Source: Corticium candelabrum
Lineage: Eukaryota > Porifera > Homoscleromorpha > Homosclerophorida > Plakinidae
Length of the DNA: 64,000 nt
Assembly: GCF_963422355.1 (NCBI RefSeq)
Contig: NC_085091.1
Coordinates: 4,111,523-4,175,522 of the forward strand
Reading direction: 5' to 3'
The notes beneath the pieces are model-generated. The model had not been told where the DNA came from. It made no database searches and was given only the letters and a program-made list of their open reading frames with translations. Within the stretch, counting starts at the first letter, position 1. Each line of letters opens with the position of its first letter. Below, one piece after another: positions 1 to 13,550 of this stretch. The position numbers and the translations under genes were made by a program.

Positions 1-1195
1 TAACATGTATACTAAAATAACATGTATACTAAAATTTATAGATAGATGCAGCTGAATTCGGCTACAGTACAAAACCGATTTCCCTTACTAAAATAACATG
101 TGTACAAACTGCTTCCTAGGGAGAAGTACTAAAATTTATGAATATGAAATTTCTGGATTTACAGTAATTAAATTGAAACTAATACTATAATAGTTTAGAA
201 CATTTTACTAAAACTAAACTAAACTAAATGGTCTAACTTTAGTTTCAGTATCACTTAATCATTTTCACTACAGAAATGATGTGCAAAATTATATTAAATC
301 GGAGGAAGCTTACTTAAGTCTCAAACGTTAAGACTAATCTTTAGTAGCGACAGTCTTTCAAGGTCTGAGAGAGGAATTACACCATGCACGTGTCTTCACT
401 ACAAGAAAATTTCTGTATGGTAGCAACGACTATTTCTGTAGTTTAGGCTGGTGTAAGCCCAGAGCAGCCCTCTAAGGTCAGTGTTTACTCTAGTAGCCAA
501 CAGCAAGAAAGAAGAAAATACTTGGCAAGAATTATATTAATTAAACCAGCCTCGTCTCCTCCCAGGAATGGCTTTCATAATCAATGTCCAACATGATCAA
601 GCAGTACTCTGTTCCTGAGTGGCAATATCATGGCACCAAGTAATACAAATGAAATATATGAAATTGGTGCATTAGTAGGGACGGAGCGTGAGGTCTCCAA
701 GATGTTATCATTGTAGTCACAGCACAAAACAAATGACCATTTTTGTTGGTCATTGGTTGACTGGTCTTGATATACACATGTGCATATGCATGGGTGCTGT
801 CATGATACATGCTCTCTTGCCTACAGTAGGTATGGTACTTTGTGACAAAAAGACTGTGAGGATGTATTGACTTCTATTAGACTTCTATTACATCTTAGTA
901 GATTTCCTTGCTGCTGGCTGTTTGATTCTAAAGATTTACCGCTTGATACAACATTTTGTACCAGATTCTTGAGAAAAAACTGTGTGGTGTATAAGAATAG
1001 TTTATGTTAATTTACTCAGCTTCCCCATGCAATTGTTGCTATTGCATGAAGTTACACATGTCCCACAGAGATTTCATACCTCTTTTGAAAGCACTTTGCC
1101 ACCCTTATTCACACGAAGTCGCCCATGATGTCTTTCTGGTGTGTGATTATTTCCACAGTTTCATTTGTCTCATATACAGTTAGTATACCGTCTAA
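1..1195. other. Non-coding AT-rich stretch
   Basis: No supportable gene. The first bases hold two tandem copies of a 17-bp unit (taacatgtatactaaaa), and an actaaactaaact run lies near 215-228. The short open frames at 628-870 lie on both strands over the same bases and have no recognisable domain. This may be intron or upstream sequence of the gene ending at 2884, but no exon could be identified. Confidence 0.5.
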
Positions 1196-1566
1196 GATGA
1201 GACATTGGCGGGGAATTTATTTTGGCAGATTGGCGGGTTTTTAGCGACCACCACTATAAAATCCCCCATTAATTTGGCCTCCGGGGAAATGTTAACGTCA
1301 TTCAGGCATGTGGATCAGCAAGAAGGTAGGTAATCCTTGCTTGCCGTCTGTTGTACCTATGCAGAAGTTGGAGACCATGCAGTAAGTTAGGGAAATGTGA
1401 GCCACGAACACAGCAGTCAATCAACAAACACATCAAGACCACTTATTTAAGGCATATATCAGTTATCAAGCAATGATGTCCAACGACCAAAATAAAGTCC
1501 GCCAATACACTTTGCCCGTCAATTTCTTAGCAAACCGCCAAAATAAATTCCCACCAATGTTTCATC
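1196..1566. repeat. Non-autonomous TIR element (MITE)
   Basis: The left end (gatgagacattggcgggg) and the reverse complement of the right end (gatgaaacattggtggg) match for about 30 bp, including a shared aatttattttggc block. The 371-bp body has no open frame. Bases around both ends contain TA, so a TA target duplication is possible but not clear. The family cannot be assigned from the sequence. Confidence 0.6.
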
Positions 1567-2738
1567 ATATAGTAGTCCTTAAACCGCCACTGGCAACAAT
1601 CAATTTGTGTATAATGCCTATTACCACCCACTAAAATGTTTGTCACATGGAACATCGTACAGGCTTTGAAGAATGGACGTACTTTTGTTCCATGGTTCTG
1701 TTTGTTTGTTTATTCAAAGTTTATTTTTGAGTAACAATTGATAATCCACTGTGTCCACACTAGATCTGCTCTACACTAGTTTAGAATAAAACTAGTTTAG
1801 AATCTAAAACCTGTTTAGTTGGGGGGTCTGCACTTGTCATTCCCACGTACAAGGAGCTGATATCAAATTGTTGTCTCGGAACTTGTCGCAACTCTCTCTT
1901 TCATTCCTCACACTGCCCAAGGCGCTTTCTCTCCAGAATGTTCCATAGAAGCGTAAATAAGACCAAGAAGAGAACTGCACTTGCAGCAGTCATCATTAAC
2001 AGAACGTGTGCTATCTCACGTGACAGTTAAACCTAAACAACCTGAACTAAACTACCTCTGATCTAGGTTTTGCGCAAGTTGTTTAGGCTGCCAACTAAAC
2101 ATGTTTAGTGCTAATGCAGATACTCTCTACTTGTGTATCAGATGATGGTCATTAACAGCAAAATGCTATTATTGAATCATACAAGCAAAGTGCAACAGGT
2201 TTTAATAAACCATGGCTGCAGACTGGAGAAATTTTGGCCACAACACTATTTGGCAAAATGGTGCAAATTGTCTACCATGGTATTTTTAAATTTTAGCAAA
2301 TATTATAATTTTGTTGATATATGAATTTCATCAATGTATGATGTCACCAGAGGTAAGACATACACAGCGTCCTTTCTTCCACGCTGTAGGTCTGGTAATA
2401 TTGCATGAACATGAAGACAAATACAGCCCAACTAATTGGGAAGTCTATGGGAACCTACAAAGTTCAAAGCTGTATCTGTGATCATCATATTTACCATGAT
2501 ATCTGAAGCTGTTCCATTGGTTAACAGATAACTTATAACCACCAAATTAAAATCACCAAATGAAACCGTTGCCGCAATTTTCCTGTTTTTACTGCAGTTG
2601 ATCATTTTGAAATGTCTATCAAAAAACAAAACAAACTTAATACCAAACAACGAGGACTTTATTGTATATCTTTACAGTACATACAGATACAACCACTAAG
2701 CCATTCTTTCATTTTGTCATTTTGTGCTGTTGTGACAG
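1567..2738. other. Non-coding stretch before the laminin-G exon
   Basis: No supportable gene. It contains repeated 'ctagttta/gtttag' motifs near 1770-1820 and 2030-2105 that are partly inverted, which hints at another decayed foldback element. The last 100 bases are pyrimidine-rich and lead into the acceptor at 2737-2738, so the 3' part is probably intron. Confidence 0.4.
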
Positions 2739-2884
2739 GTATGGCCAACACTGACAACATTAGTGATGTGGCTGCTCCACTGACCGGCTGCATCAGCAAT
2801 GTGAGAGTGAACAAGAAAAAGATCAAGCTACAGGCAGAAGCCATCGAAAAAGTTGATGTTTTCACCTGTGAATCATCTCCATAA
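2739..2884 (+). CDS. Last exon of a laminin-G-domain protein (partial)
   Basis: The exon starts after a good acceptor (tgttgtgacag) and ends at TAA (2882-2884). It encodes about 48 residues containing PLTGCISNVRVNKKKIKL and then a single further Cys (VFTC). Laminin-G domains typically end in a Gly-Cys-x-x-(N/D)-(V/F)-x-(I/V)-N block followed by a hydrophobic stretch and a final Cys, which is what is seen. The protein would be extracellular or basement-membrane associated; perlecan, agrin, neurexin and usherin-like proteins all end in such domains and I cannot tell which this is. Upstream exons were not found between 1 and 2738. No clear AATAAA follows the stop within 400 bases. Confidence 0.5.
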
Positions 2885-3479
2885 CTCTTTCTCTTAATTT
2901 GGATCGGTCTTGCTGACTGAGATGGCCTGCGTTATTCGAATAACATTCATATGTTGTAGTAGCAAGTTCATGGTTGTTTGCTGGTTTATGTATTAGTCCT
3001 AACGTATTATTAGTCTTGTTACGATTGATACTTGCTGAGTCATATAATCTGTTGGAGAACCTACCTCAGCCAAACGCACATTTGTCTCATTATTCGCCAC
3101 AGACGTATCTGGAAGAGTTTCATGATGTGTGAAAACTCCTCCTTGGTTGTGTGTTACATCAATATCATGCACATTTAGTTTTGTACCCAGGCCTTCTTGA
3201 TGTTTCGCCAAGAGTAAGATGAGTATGTAAGCATGAAAGATGCCTGCTACAAGGCATGTTGTGACATACTTTCAATTTACAGGGGCGAATCTATGCAAAA
3301 TTTTTGAAGAGGGATTCTGTAAGTTGGCAAATGACCAATCGAGATTTATTTAATTAATAAGGAGTAAACTGGAATCATTACACAACCTTTTGGTGTAAAG
3401 AGTTGATGGATTCTTAATTTTACAATTACCTGAGATCCATAGTCATAAGTGCAAGGACTTTCACACCCCACAAATGTTA
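2885..3479. other. 3' flank of the laminin-G exon
   Basis: Presumed 3' untranslated region and flank. Open frames here (2999-3211, 3346-3531, - strand) have no recognisable domain. The right part runs into the LINE fragment. Confidence 0.4.
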
Positions 3480-4112
3480 AGCCCGTTAGTATTCCGACGA
3501 CAGCTCTCTGTTCCTGGAACGAGGCCTCCACTCGCTAAACGGAGACTAATGGGCCTGCACTGACTAATCTCCTGGAGCTTGGCCAAAGTCATCCAGGAGC
3601 ACCAACTATGGCATAACACATTGGGTGTAAGTGTACATCCCACCCAAGGACTGAAGACAGCAAACATGAGGCTCAAGGACAGTGCACTCAATGCACAGTC
3701 CACTTGATAACATACAGCAAAATTGGAATGATCACACCATTCAAAAGACAAGCCATGGTGCTGGTCTTGATCTTATGACGATACCACAAGATCCAAAAGA
3801 GTAACTGGAAGGCATGTCAGGCTTTACAGATTCTGGAATTAATCTTTGTGTCCAATCCACAATCATTTGAACAATGCAGCCCAAGTACTGGAAATGAGAA
3901 ACCACTTCATGATCAATAAGCTCGTCTCCTGGTGCAAGGGAGATGGGTACAGGAGAATGTGTGAGCACTCACACGGTAAGAACTGCTAAGGTTTTCGTCA
4001 TGTTGAAGCTAATAGTGAGACCGAGTTTCTTACAGCAGATTAATAAGAAATTCAGCATTGTCAAGAGGTCAAACCAATTGTTAGAGAGAAGAGCCAGATC
4101 ATCAGCATACTC
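3480..4112 (-). pseudogene. LINE (non-LTR retrotransposon) reverse-transcriptase fragment
   Basis: Reading the minus strand from about 4112, the peptide contains YADDLALLSNNW, the catalytic YADD box of a non-LTR reverse transcriptase. It is followed by the KLGLTISFNMTKTLAVLT thumb-side segment and, after a stop, by HFQYLGCIV and LWYRHKIKTSTM, which match the connection region of mobile-element-jockey/RTE-like polymerases. Several stops and frameshifts interrupt it, and neither the endonuclease nor the N-terminal RT blocks are present. It is a 5'-truncated, dead copy, as is usual for LINE insertions. The right limit is taken at the YADD box and may extend slightly further. Confidence 0.75.
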
Positions 4113-4357
4113 TGGTCAGTCACCAGAGATAGTACATGTCAGAGAAAACCGGACAACGGCAAGCAGCCATAGAGCATAACGTAGTCCAGGTGCACGCGTG
4201 CACACACACACACACAGACAAATGGACAAATGGATATGCCCTTCCGAAAGTTCGAAAGATAGCACACCTTGCCTATTTCTAGGTAGGGACCCAGTGCTAC
4301 TCGAACTTCTAGACCACGCTGACGAACTCCTTGATGCATGGCCAGAGCATACAAACG

Positions 4358-4358
<1 letters not shown>

Positions 4359-4418
<60 letters not shown>
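4359..4418. repeat. (CA)n microsatellite
   Basis: About 30 uninterrupted CA dinucleotides. Open frames of Val-Cys or His-Thr repeats over it are artefacts. Confidence 0.98.
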
Positions 4419-4420
<2 letters not shown>

Positions 4421-4775
4421 GAATTTCAGTCATACCCACTACGAGTTTAGGCCTTGCAGAATAGATCGCCAAGCTGAGCGATTGTGAGAATCTTCTATAG
4501 ATAAGTTTAATGATTTTATGTCTTTCTAAACTACATCAACCCAGCGTTGTTGAGTATCATGAGCTGGACGTTTATGATTAAGAAGTCTACTGCATAGAAG
4601 CTGTTTTTGGGAATGGTTGTTGGACATTCCTACAACGCATCCCAACCAATGAAGTCGTTGTCTTTGAATTCAATTCTATGGGATCTTCTTTTACTGAGGC
4701 CATGTTTTCTTTGTTGGTTATCTATGCCATTTAGACACTCCAAGGATCGTCCATAATACATCTCATGACACCACG

Positions 4776-4849
<74 letters not shown>
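4776..4849. repeat. Compound (AC)n(TC)n microsatellite
   Basis: About 23 AC units run directly into about 14 TC units. Confidence 0.98.
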
Positions 4850-4852
<3 letters not shown>

Positions 4853-5289
4853 TTCTTCTTTTTCACTACTCAGATTGTCTTTGGTGAGTACGTTCATGTG
4901 CAAAGAGTCCAATTCGAGAACAACCTACTCGATTACTCATTACAGATATTGGAAACATTCTTTGTTGTCAAGTTTTCTGATGTACAGTTGTGACGCATTG
5001 ATATGTTTTCTACAATCTTGTCAATTCTAGCTTCTTCATACTGTTCTAATCTCATAGTTTTCTTCCACCTTGAATGATTACATGCTTTCATTTCCCAATT
5101 TTATAATCGATACCGACATTCCGTAGATTGTGTCCTTAAATCTCAAATAGAAAGTTTCTTCAAATCTCAACTTCTGACAACCAGCTTGGTACATGTAACA
5201 ACTAACTGTATAACGCTTGTTTCAGTACATGTCTCTCATCCATTCTTGCGACACTACCCACTCTTTTCAGTTGCACACACATTTACACT

Positions 5290-6631
<1,342 letters not shown>

Positions 6632-7046
6632 TTCGAATAGTGGCCGCCCTCAAATAGAAGCCACCCTCGATTTGAGGCCCACTACTCTGTCGAGTTACTG
6701 GCCATACCCATATCACATGCTCTTGATGCTTTCACGTCAATGTCATCCTATTACACGCACTTGTCTATCAACAACTCCGGGTACTATCCACGTGGTTCTC
6801 AGTGCATGTGTGTCTAGAATGTAGATAACGTAATAGTCATGGCATTTACAGCTACACCTGCCGCGTTGGCACCTTCAAAATTGTCCAATTATGTCAATAG
6901 AAAGAAATGTAACGTTCAGTACCAACATGTCACCGTGTAACATAGAGACTAAAAATAGAGGCCATCCTCTAATAGAAGCCACCCTTGTTTAGAGGCCGCA
7001 GTTCCGTAACCTTGTTAAAATAAAGGCCCTGGCCACTATTCAAAAA
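6632..7046. repeat. MITE-like element ending in GAATAGTGGCC
   Basis: The left end reads cttcgaatagtggccgccc; the reverse complement of the right end reads tttgaatagtggccagggcc. Inside both ends lie related 'atagaagccaccct' / 'agaggcc' blocks in inverted orientation, so the whole 415 bp behaves as an imperfect foldback. No open frame spans it. Confidence 0.6.
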
Positions 7047-7419
7047 GATATGGTAGGTAGCTATCATCTTTCCCCCGTGGTTCCACAAAGATTTCTACTC
7101 TCCGTAACTCTTTAACTACTAGTGTATGTGTACAACACATCGATTCAACTGGCTCAGCAATAATGTGTCGGTTGCATCCCATTGTGAAGTACGGAACACT
7201 TCACTGTAGGCTTGCGCTGCACTGAATTTTAGAAGACAGAATACTGTTTAGTGATAAGAAGGGATGGCAATATTCTGCTAATCAAATTGAATCAGTTAAC
7301 ACTCTCGCTGGGCAGTCCTAGCTGTTAAATTTACGTAGCTAAAATTCCCATGTCACGTTGCATGCACAGTTCTATGCTCAAAAATCCCAAAGTCAAATAT
7401 TCTAATTTTACCTCTGCAG

Positions 7420-8995
7420 TATCATCAACATTCTCATCTTCACTATCTTGCTCAGAAGTTTGAACGTTAGGTTTTCTTTGCCATGTTTGGGTGTCAAGGT
7501 AGGCAATATGACGAAGAAGCTTGGTGTCACACCAATCTAGTCACTCCTTCATTCTATTATCAAAGTGTACCAAATCAGTTGTCACCTTTTCTGCACAGTT
7601 ATTTAGTGTGCTGACAGAATAGTTCAAAGGAGCTCCTTGATACAAAGTATGTTCTTTGCCTCTCTGAAGACAACTCAAAACGAGTTTGACGGTTGGCCAT
7701 TCCTGGGCTCTTCCTTGGCAAGACCATTGAGTGATTTGCTGGCTTTTAGCAAGTTATGTATACCATGTACAAACTTTATCATCTTGAAGACTGAGGCTTA
7801 GGAGATGTACGGGCTGTTAATATGTAGCAAGTCTACATACATAGCTGCACCAAGTAGCATTTTGTAGTTCTTCATCTTGAAAACATAACCCTTAAGGCGA
7901 GTGTTATCCTCTGCCTTTGTCTGTGTGTCACTTGCTAGTGTGGACAAATGGTTTACATATTCTCCATATCTGTCAATGAATCGTTGCAGAGCTCTACGCT
8001 TATGAGCAATCCAACGTGTTCCTGAGCAGCGCACAGGTCCATTTATGCCTATGGAGAAGCTGCATGCTTCCCTAAGGTCTCCAACTTTGCAACTTTTTAG
8101 GAGACTTGTGGTATAAGTAATATAATTGATGAAACAATTCCATGATGTCCTTGATCACCTTGCTGCACAGTGCGTCTTTGCAAGCCAGTTCACGTCTGTG
8201 CCCATAGCACCACTGCCATGTTAGCCAGAGCAACTTGCTTTGCATTTGCCTTTCATGCCATTGATTTTTGATATGTTCACTGATACTCCATCAATACTTA
8301 CTTCAACAAGTACCGCATCAGTGGCAACAACATTTTCAGCATGGTAAACATCGACCACACCTAGCTTCTCCAAACTTCTCTGAAGACATTGGATGAGTTC
8401 ATCAGCATTACAGTCAAGGTACTTCACTGATAGAAAACATGAAACTGATCTAACTTCTTGGGTATCGCCATCAAGTGCACAGTATTGCACCATTACAAGC
8501 TCATCATCAATTCTTCCTGCATCTGTTGACCCATCAATCATTGCACTGTAAAATTTGGCATCCTTTAACTTGCGTCATAATTGCAAGTGTTGGCGCTCTG
8601 CAATGTAGAGAGTAAACTCTTGTGCTCTGGGTTTGTTCAAAATTGCCAATGTTTACTCCGTGTCTCTTTACAAGTTTGGCTAGCACAGGATACTTCTTAA
8701 ATGCCATCATTTCCTTACCTAAAATACACAAGAGATCAAACTTCTTCAATAAGCGTGTGTACTCTGATATGTCGATGTGAAGTAGGCTCTTAGCAACTGC
8801 TGCATAAGTGGATATAGACTCCTGAGATGCCCGAGCACTGTCAGTATGCCATTTGCTAACCACCATACAATGCTGTTCACGCATTGCATGATCAGTAACG
8901 TTGCTTGTTCTCTGGTTAACAGATCCAACTATCCATGCAAGTTGAAAATTCTTAGATCCAACAATACTACCTTTAATACCTTCACAATAGCTCAC
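7420..8995 (-). pseudogene. ZNF862-like hAT transposase relic
   Basis: Three minus-strand blocks occur in the right order. 8995-8537 contains AVAKSLLHID, KKFDLLCILGKEMMAF and KYPVLAKLVKRHGVNIGN. 8541-8224 contains MIDGSTDAGRIDDELVMVQY, CFLSVKYLD and ENVVATDAVLVEVSIDGVS. 8130-7801 contains VRCSGTRWIAHKRRALQRF. These match the conserved core of ZNF862/DUF4371-type hAT proteins: the DGSTD block holds the first catalytic Asp and the GTRW block precedes the C-terminal dimerisation half. Weak C-terminal similarity continues to about 7420. Frameshifts separate the blocks, so no full protein can be made. No terminal repeats were identified. Confidence 0.7.
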
Positions 8996-11900
8996 ACCAG
9001 AAAGAGAACCAACACAATCAATTGAATCAGAATCGAGATTGCAACGAAGCCATGACAGAGTCTAATATTTTTTCTCATAGTGGGTCTGCAACTTTGTAAA
9101 ATGAGGTAAGGGATACTCTACGTGTTGCACTTGGACAGTGACTTGGCCATTCCTGGTGGGGGCCTTTTTTGGTAAGAGTAGTGAGTTTCTACTATCTCTG
9201 GTTGCCTGTCTAGTAGGTCAGTTACAAGTGATGGCGCTATTTAGAAGCCTTTTGCGGAGCTTGACGGTTGAATTGACGTCGTTGGGCTAGAGCTTGCTGC
9301 AGTTTTGAATGTTGCTGTTGATGTTACCTGTTTCGGTTACAAAAATGAAAAAATGTCTGACTGTTTGTCTTTGCTTTTTTGGAGTCAGATGAAGGAATGG
9401 GGAGAGGACTGTGTTGTTTCAGCTGTTTTTATGGGTTCAACCCATGAACTGATGGATTTGTCTTCAAATCCAGCCTGCATGCAATTGACAACAAAGACTG
9501 ACCTACACTCTGACCTTTTATACTACAACTGTCATTGATCTTTGGTTCAGCAACTGGAAGAACAGAAACAAAGTGATTAGGTAGTTTGCACTTCTCATTG
9601 GAGATAGTCAGGCTAGAAAGGACCACATGATTCGAATGGGTGAGCCACATACAACTCCTTGCCAAGGAGAGTAAACAGTTTGCATGAATGATTGACAGAC
9701 ACATGAAAACTGCTTGGGATAGATGGTGTGTACATCTTCGCCAAGTACAGTCGCTAAAAGCAGAGATCTCTAGCATGCCACTCCACACTCCTTTCCACTG
9801 AGATAAATCTGCTTAATGTTTCACTCCTTCAGCAAAGGCACGATGTAACTTTCGAGTTTCGTCAACTCATTCGAAAAACAGAATGTGCTTCGTTTCCTAA
9901 TACCTGTGACAGTATTGCAGCAGCAGAGAACGCCTTGTGTCCATCGTCACCATTTGCCTGCTCAGCCCTTTCAACAAATAGCTAAGCATAATATCGTACG
10001 TTTTCTAGCCACATTTGCCCTGATATTCTGAGTGCTCATTCTCCTTTCCAAATACAGCAACACTAGCTGCCCGGTACAAACAGTTACCATCCCCAAGCAA
10101 TGCCACAGGGACATGGTTTACTAGGCATCATCAAGATACAAGATAGTAGCAACGCTGTCTGCAGCAAAGCCAGCTGCATCAACTATGTCGGGTATAATGT
10201 CCACACCTACAATCTAACACGGAACTTGTACTGTAGCTAAAGAAAGATATGCAAATAGACAATTCCTGCATTGAACTGTAGTTTACCAAGAAACTCACAA
10301 TTTGAACAGATGGCTGGGCTTTCCTTTTCCACACACCCCAAGTAAATGAGTTACCCTTAGACAGTGAACAACTTGAAAGTGAGCTAAAATCTGCGTGCAC
10401 CAATTGATTAGCATCACAACTCGTTCCCACTACCGAGCTTCCAGACTTGGTCACTGTCCAACACCAAAAAATTGTTTTAAAAACTTACGAGGCTGCCTGA
10501 ACGACAGGAGTCAAGGTTTTATAGATGGAAGAACAGAGTAAACGTACAAAATAGACCGATGTGCTCTACTTGCTGTCAGTAAAATCTAGAAACCGTTTAG
10601 AATCTTTCCAGAATGACTGGAATTGTCAAAGCAACAGCAGTCACTGCTATGGCTTCAACAAGTTTGACAATGACAACTATTAACACAGACATTTCAATTC
10701 TAGTATGCAGCAAGCGGGTTCGGGTTCCCACACTCACCTACAGTCCCTGTGTCCGAACCATTGACACAATTACCCGCCATTCACTGCGTACATCGTGACC
10801 AAATACCCAGAAATATAACATTCACAAATCAGGATGTTTTGATTACCATTTTGGGGACGCTGTTTCTACAAATTCTTGTCCTCACATTATGGACTACGCA
10901 TTCTAGGTGACAATACGTATTGTACGGCAACTCGCATCTCAGTAACCAGTCTCACCACTTCGCACAGAAGCTTACTGTCTATTTCCCATAAGTGTGAACT
11001 TTGAAAATCTGAATATCTCTGCCGTTTTTAGGACCTTTGCAATGATGATCTCAGAATCGTTAGAAACCACCAGGTCTGGCATCTGTTTATTAAATTATTT
11101 AAGCCCTTCCTACAAAGAAAATCAAAGATAACACTTTTGCATATCAAAGACACATTAGCCTAGTAGAAATGGTTATTTTTTATCCAACAGTTTGTTCAGG
11201 CTTACGGGGAACAGAAAGATAGTAGATGTACCGCAAGAAAACATACTCTCTAATAGTGCACGTAGGCTGACTCATGAGTGTCCGGATCACACCATTTGGT
11301 TGTGACCATTTGAGCAACCAATGTCTGGCCAACACAATATATGGCCGAACATGGACTTGTTTGACCGGACAATGTCCGGTGTCCAGGCCGAATATTCCCC
11401 TCTGTGATTGATATTAACATGATGTCCTAGACTAAAATTTTGACCCAAAAATTTTGGAAACTCATCAAATGACGACAAGTAGTTGGATCAATTTTTGAGC
11501 CTGCTATGGCTTATTTTTTCTATTTTTGATCAATGACCGAGAACAGCCCTTTTAAAATCAAAGTTACATGAGAAAATCCTTCAACTGAAATCTTAATATT
11601 AACCCTATAAATATCGGTAATATCTTTTGCCATGTCATGCAAAAATCTACCTAAACAACCAAAGGAATAACGTTTTATGTGTGCATTAGAAATTGGCATG
11701 CAAGTAGTTGCGCTTATACCATTTCAACAAGACAATCATATGAATGAATTAACCATACGCCCACCCAGTTGAGAACTGAGTCCCTGTTTTCCTCTGCAAA
11801 ACCCTGCTCTCTGACCAAATATGAACTGACTTGTCACGTGATACTTCCAACAAGAGCAACAACTCAAGTGACAACATCTATGTACTAAACGTAAATCTGA

Positions 11901-12031
11901 AATTAAAGTAGTGAATTATGCTATGCTGCTTACAGTCACTAAATAGGCTTACTGTCACAGAACAGTTCCTTTAAAACAATTACTAGAATAATTTAATTTA
12001 ACGCCGAAAACATAATTTCATCAACAAGAAC
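8996..12031. other. Long non-coding stretch with unrecognised open frames
   Basis: No gene is supported. Minus-strand frames at 9429-9788 and 10179-10454 could be decayed N-terminal transposase sequence upstream of the hAT relic, but nothing in them is recognisable. Short self-complementary 'ggccgaacatg / gtccggtgtccaggccg' segments near 11320-11390 suggest a small degenerate foldback. Otherwise AT-rich and featureless. Confidence 0.35.
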
Positions 12032-12610
12032 ACACCTAGTTAACTGCATAATAGTTGTAAGTTTCTCACTATTCAGTGTGTCTCAATCAAGTCTTCACAT
12101 TACATACTAGAGCAGTGCAGCATCAGCTGTATCACACTGACCCAAAAGACACTTCCAACACAGCTGCAATGTCTGAACAAAAATCAATGTCCACACGTTC
12201 AAACTTTAACTTAATGTGTAATGCCTACTGAATCTTACCTTGCAATACTCATCAATAAGATTTACATGTTTCATTGCCACCTCTTGTGTATGTGACTTCT
12301 GCCAAAGATCTTTCTTAGACAATACACCTAGTTAACTGCGTAATAGTTGTAAGTTCCTCACTATTCAGTGTGTCTCAATCAAGTCTTCATATTACATACT
12401 AGAGCAGTGCTGCATCAGCTGTATCACACTGACCCAAAAGACACTTCCAACACAGTTGCACTGTCTGAACAAAAATCAATGTCCACACGTTCAAACTTTA
12501 ACTTAATGTGTAATGCCTACTGCATCTTACATTGCAATACTCATCAATAAGATTTACATGTTTCATTGCCACCTCGTGTGTATGTGACTTCTACCAAAGA
12601 TCTTTCCTAG
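12032..12610. repeat. 292-bp tandem duplication, two copies
   Basis: The sequence starting acacctagttaactgc at 12032 recurs at 12324, and tctttcttag at 12309 recurs as tctttcctag at 12601, a constant 292-bp offset. Copies differ at only about a dozen positions. No complete open frame is shared by both copies. Confidence 0.9.
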
Positions 12611-12623
12611 CATAGCGGTATGC

Positions 12624-12699
12624 TAGTTTCGCGCAGCCAGCCCCTCCCCTTTTCTATTACCGAAAATAGAAAAGAGGAGGGGCTGGCTACGTGAGACTA
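12624..12699. repeat. Short foldback MITE, TAGTYTCG family
   Basis: A 76-bp hairpin: the left arm begins tagtttcgcgcagccagccc and the right arm, reverse-complemented, begins tagtctcacgtagccagccc. Arms of about 36 bp surround a 4-5 nt loop. A solo relative lies at 62182. No convincing target duplication was found. Confidence 0.85.
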
Positions 12700-13550
12700 G
12701 TGTGTATGTATGATATGTGTTCGATCACTTGCAATCCATTCAACATCACAAACACATGACTGCCACCCACAACTAAATTCACAAGTTTTGTCAAAACTAT
12801 GAAAATGTAAATGTCACTCAAACAATTAGATTGCTGCTATGTCAGCTGCTCTTCTATTGCCTTGTACAAAAGCACAGTTGAGTGCACAGCTACGCTCCTT
12901 ATTATTCACATAAACTAGCATCCCGATAGAAGGGAATCTTATACTTACCGGAGTGACGTTATAACGTTGTATGTTTAGAGTGTACAAACATGATGCGATG
13001 ACAAACAAAGTTATCCTTATCCGGGAGGTCGATTGGCGTACGGGACTTCCTAACATCCTAACATGGCGGCGTCCACTGTTCGCTATTCGCTACCTGGCGA
13101 GTTTAGTTTTTAGGCCTGTGGCTACGGTACTGGTACCTGGAAGGTTATTTTGGTCTCATTGCGTTTTATTACAACTACTGGCGTAGAATTTACTCGATAC
13201 CAGTGCGCCTGTGCTTTGCTAAAGGCAGCAGTATCAAGAGGGAGTCGTTGGATACAATGGGTACAGAAGGGTGTGCGATAGGTGTAGTAGTGGTAGTGGT
13301 AGTGTTGTAGATGGTAGGACCGTTTTGCGACGATGGGACTGGATTTATGTGGCCACGCCTCAGATTGCCACCGCCCATAGGGGCGCGTTTCTTTAACCTC
13401 CACCGGCTAATCCGGATGAGGCGGTAGAGTTTCTGCACGTTTCATTTACCTCCACCGAATAAGGCGGTGGAGCTCCACCAACTCAACCACCCTCTCGCTG
13501 GTGGAGGTTCGGTACAGGTAGGTCACTGCGCATGCTCACTACTTGACAGA
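12700..13550. other. 5' region of the trihelix gene
   Basis: No coding exon is certain. A YY1-like ATGGCGGC motif lies near 13062. GGTGGAG/CTCCACC blocks between 13385 and 13510 form several overlapping hairpins, for example ctccaccg...cggtggag around 13450. The stretch is richer in G+C and CpG than its neighbours, consistent with a promoter or 5' UTR for the gene starting at 13551. A short ATG-initiated frame at 13063 ends after 16 codons. Confidence 0.35.

Noticed and set aside
1770-2105. Possible foldback element with GTTTAG ends
   Set aside because: The inverted matches are short and scattered, so boundaries cannot be defended.
12971-13186. Short ATG frame at 13063 as a first coding exon of the trihelix gene
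   Set aside because: It stops after 16 codons and no donor/acceptor path to 13551 keeps a frame. The YY1-like motif explains the ATGGCGGC sequence as well.
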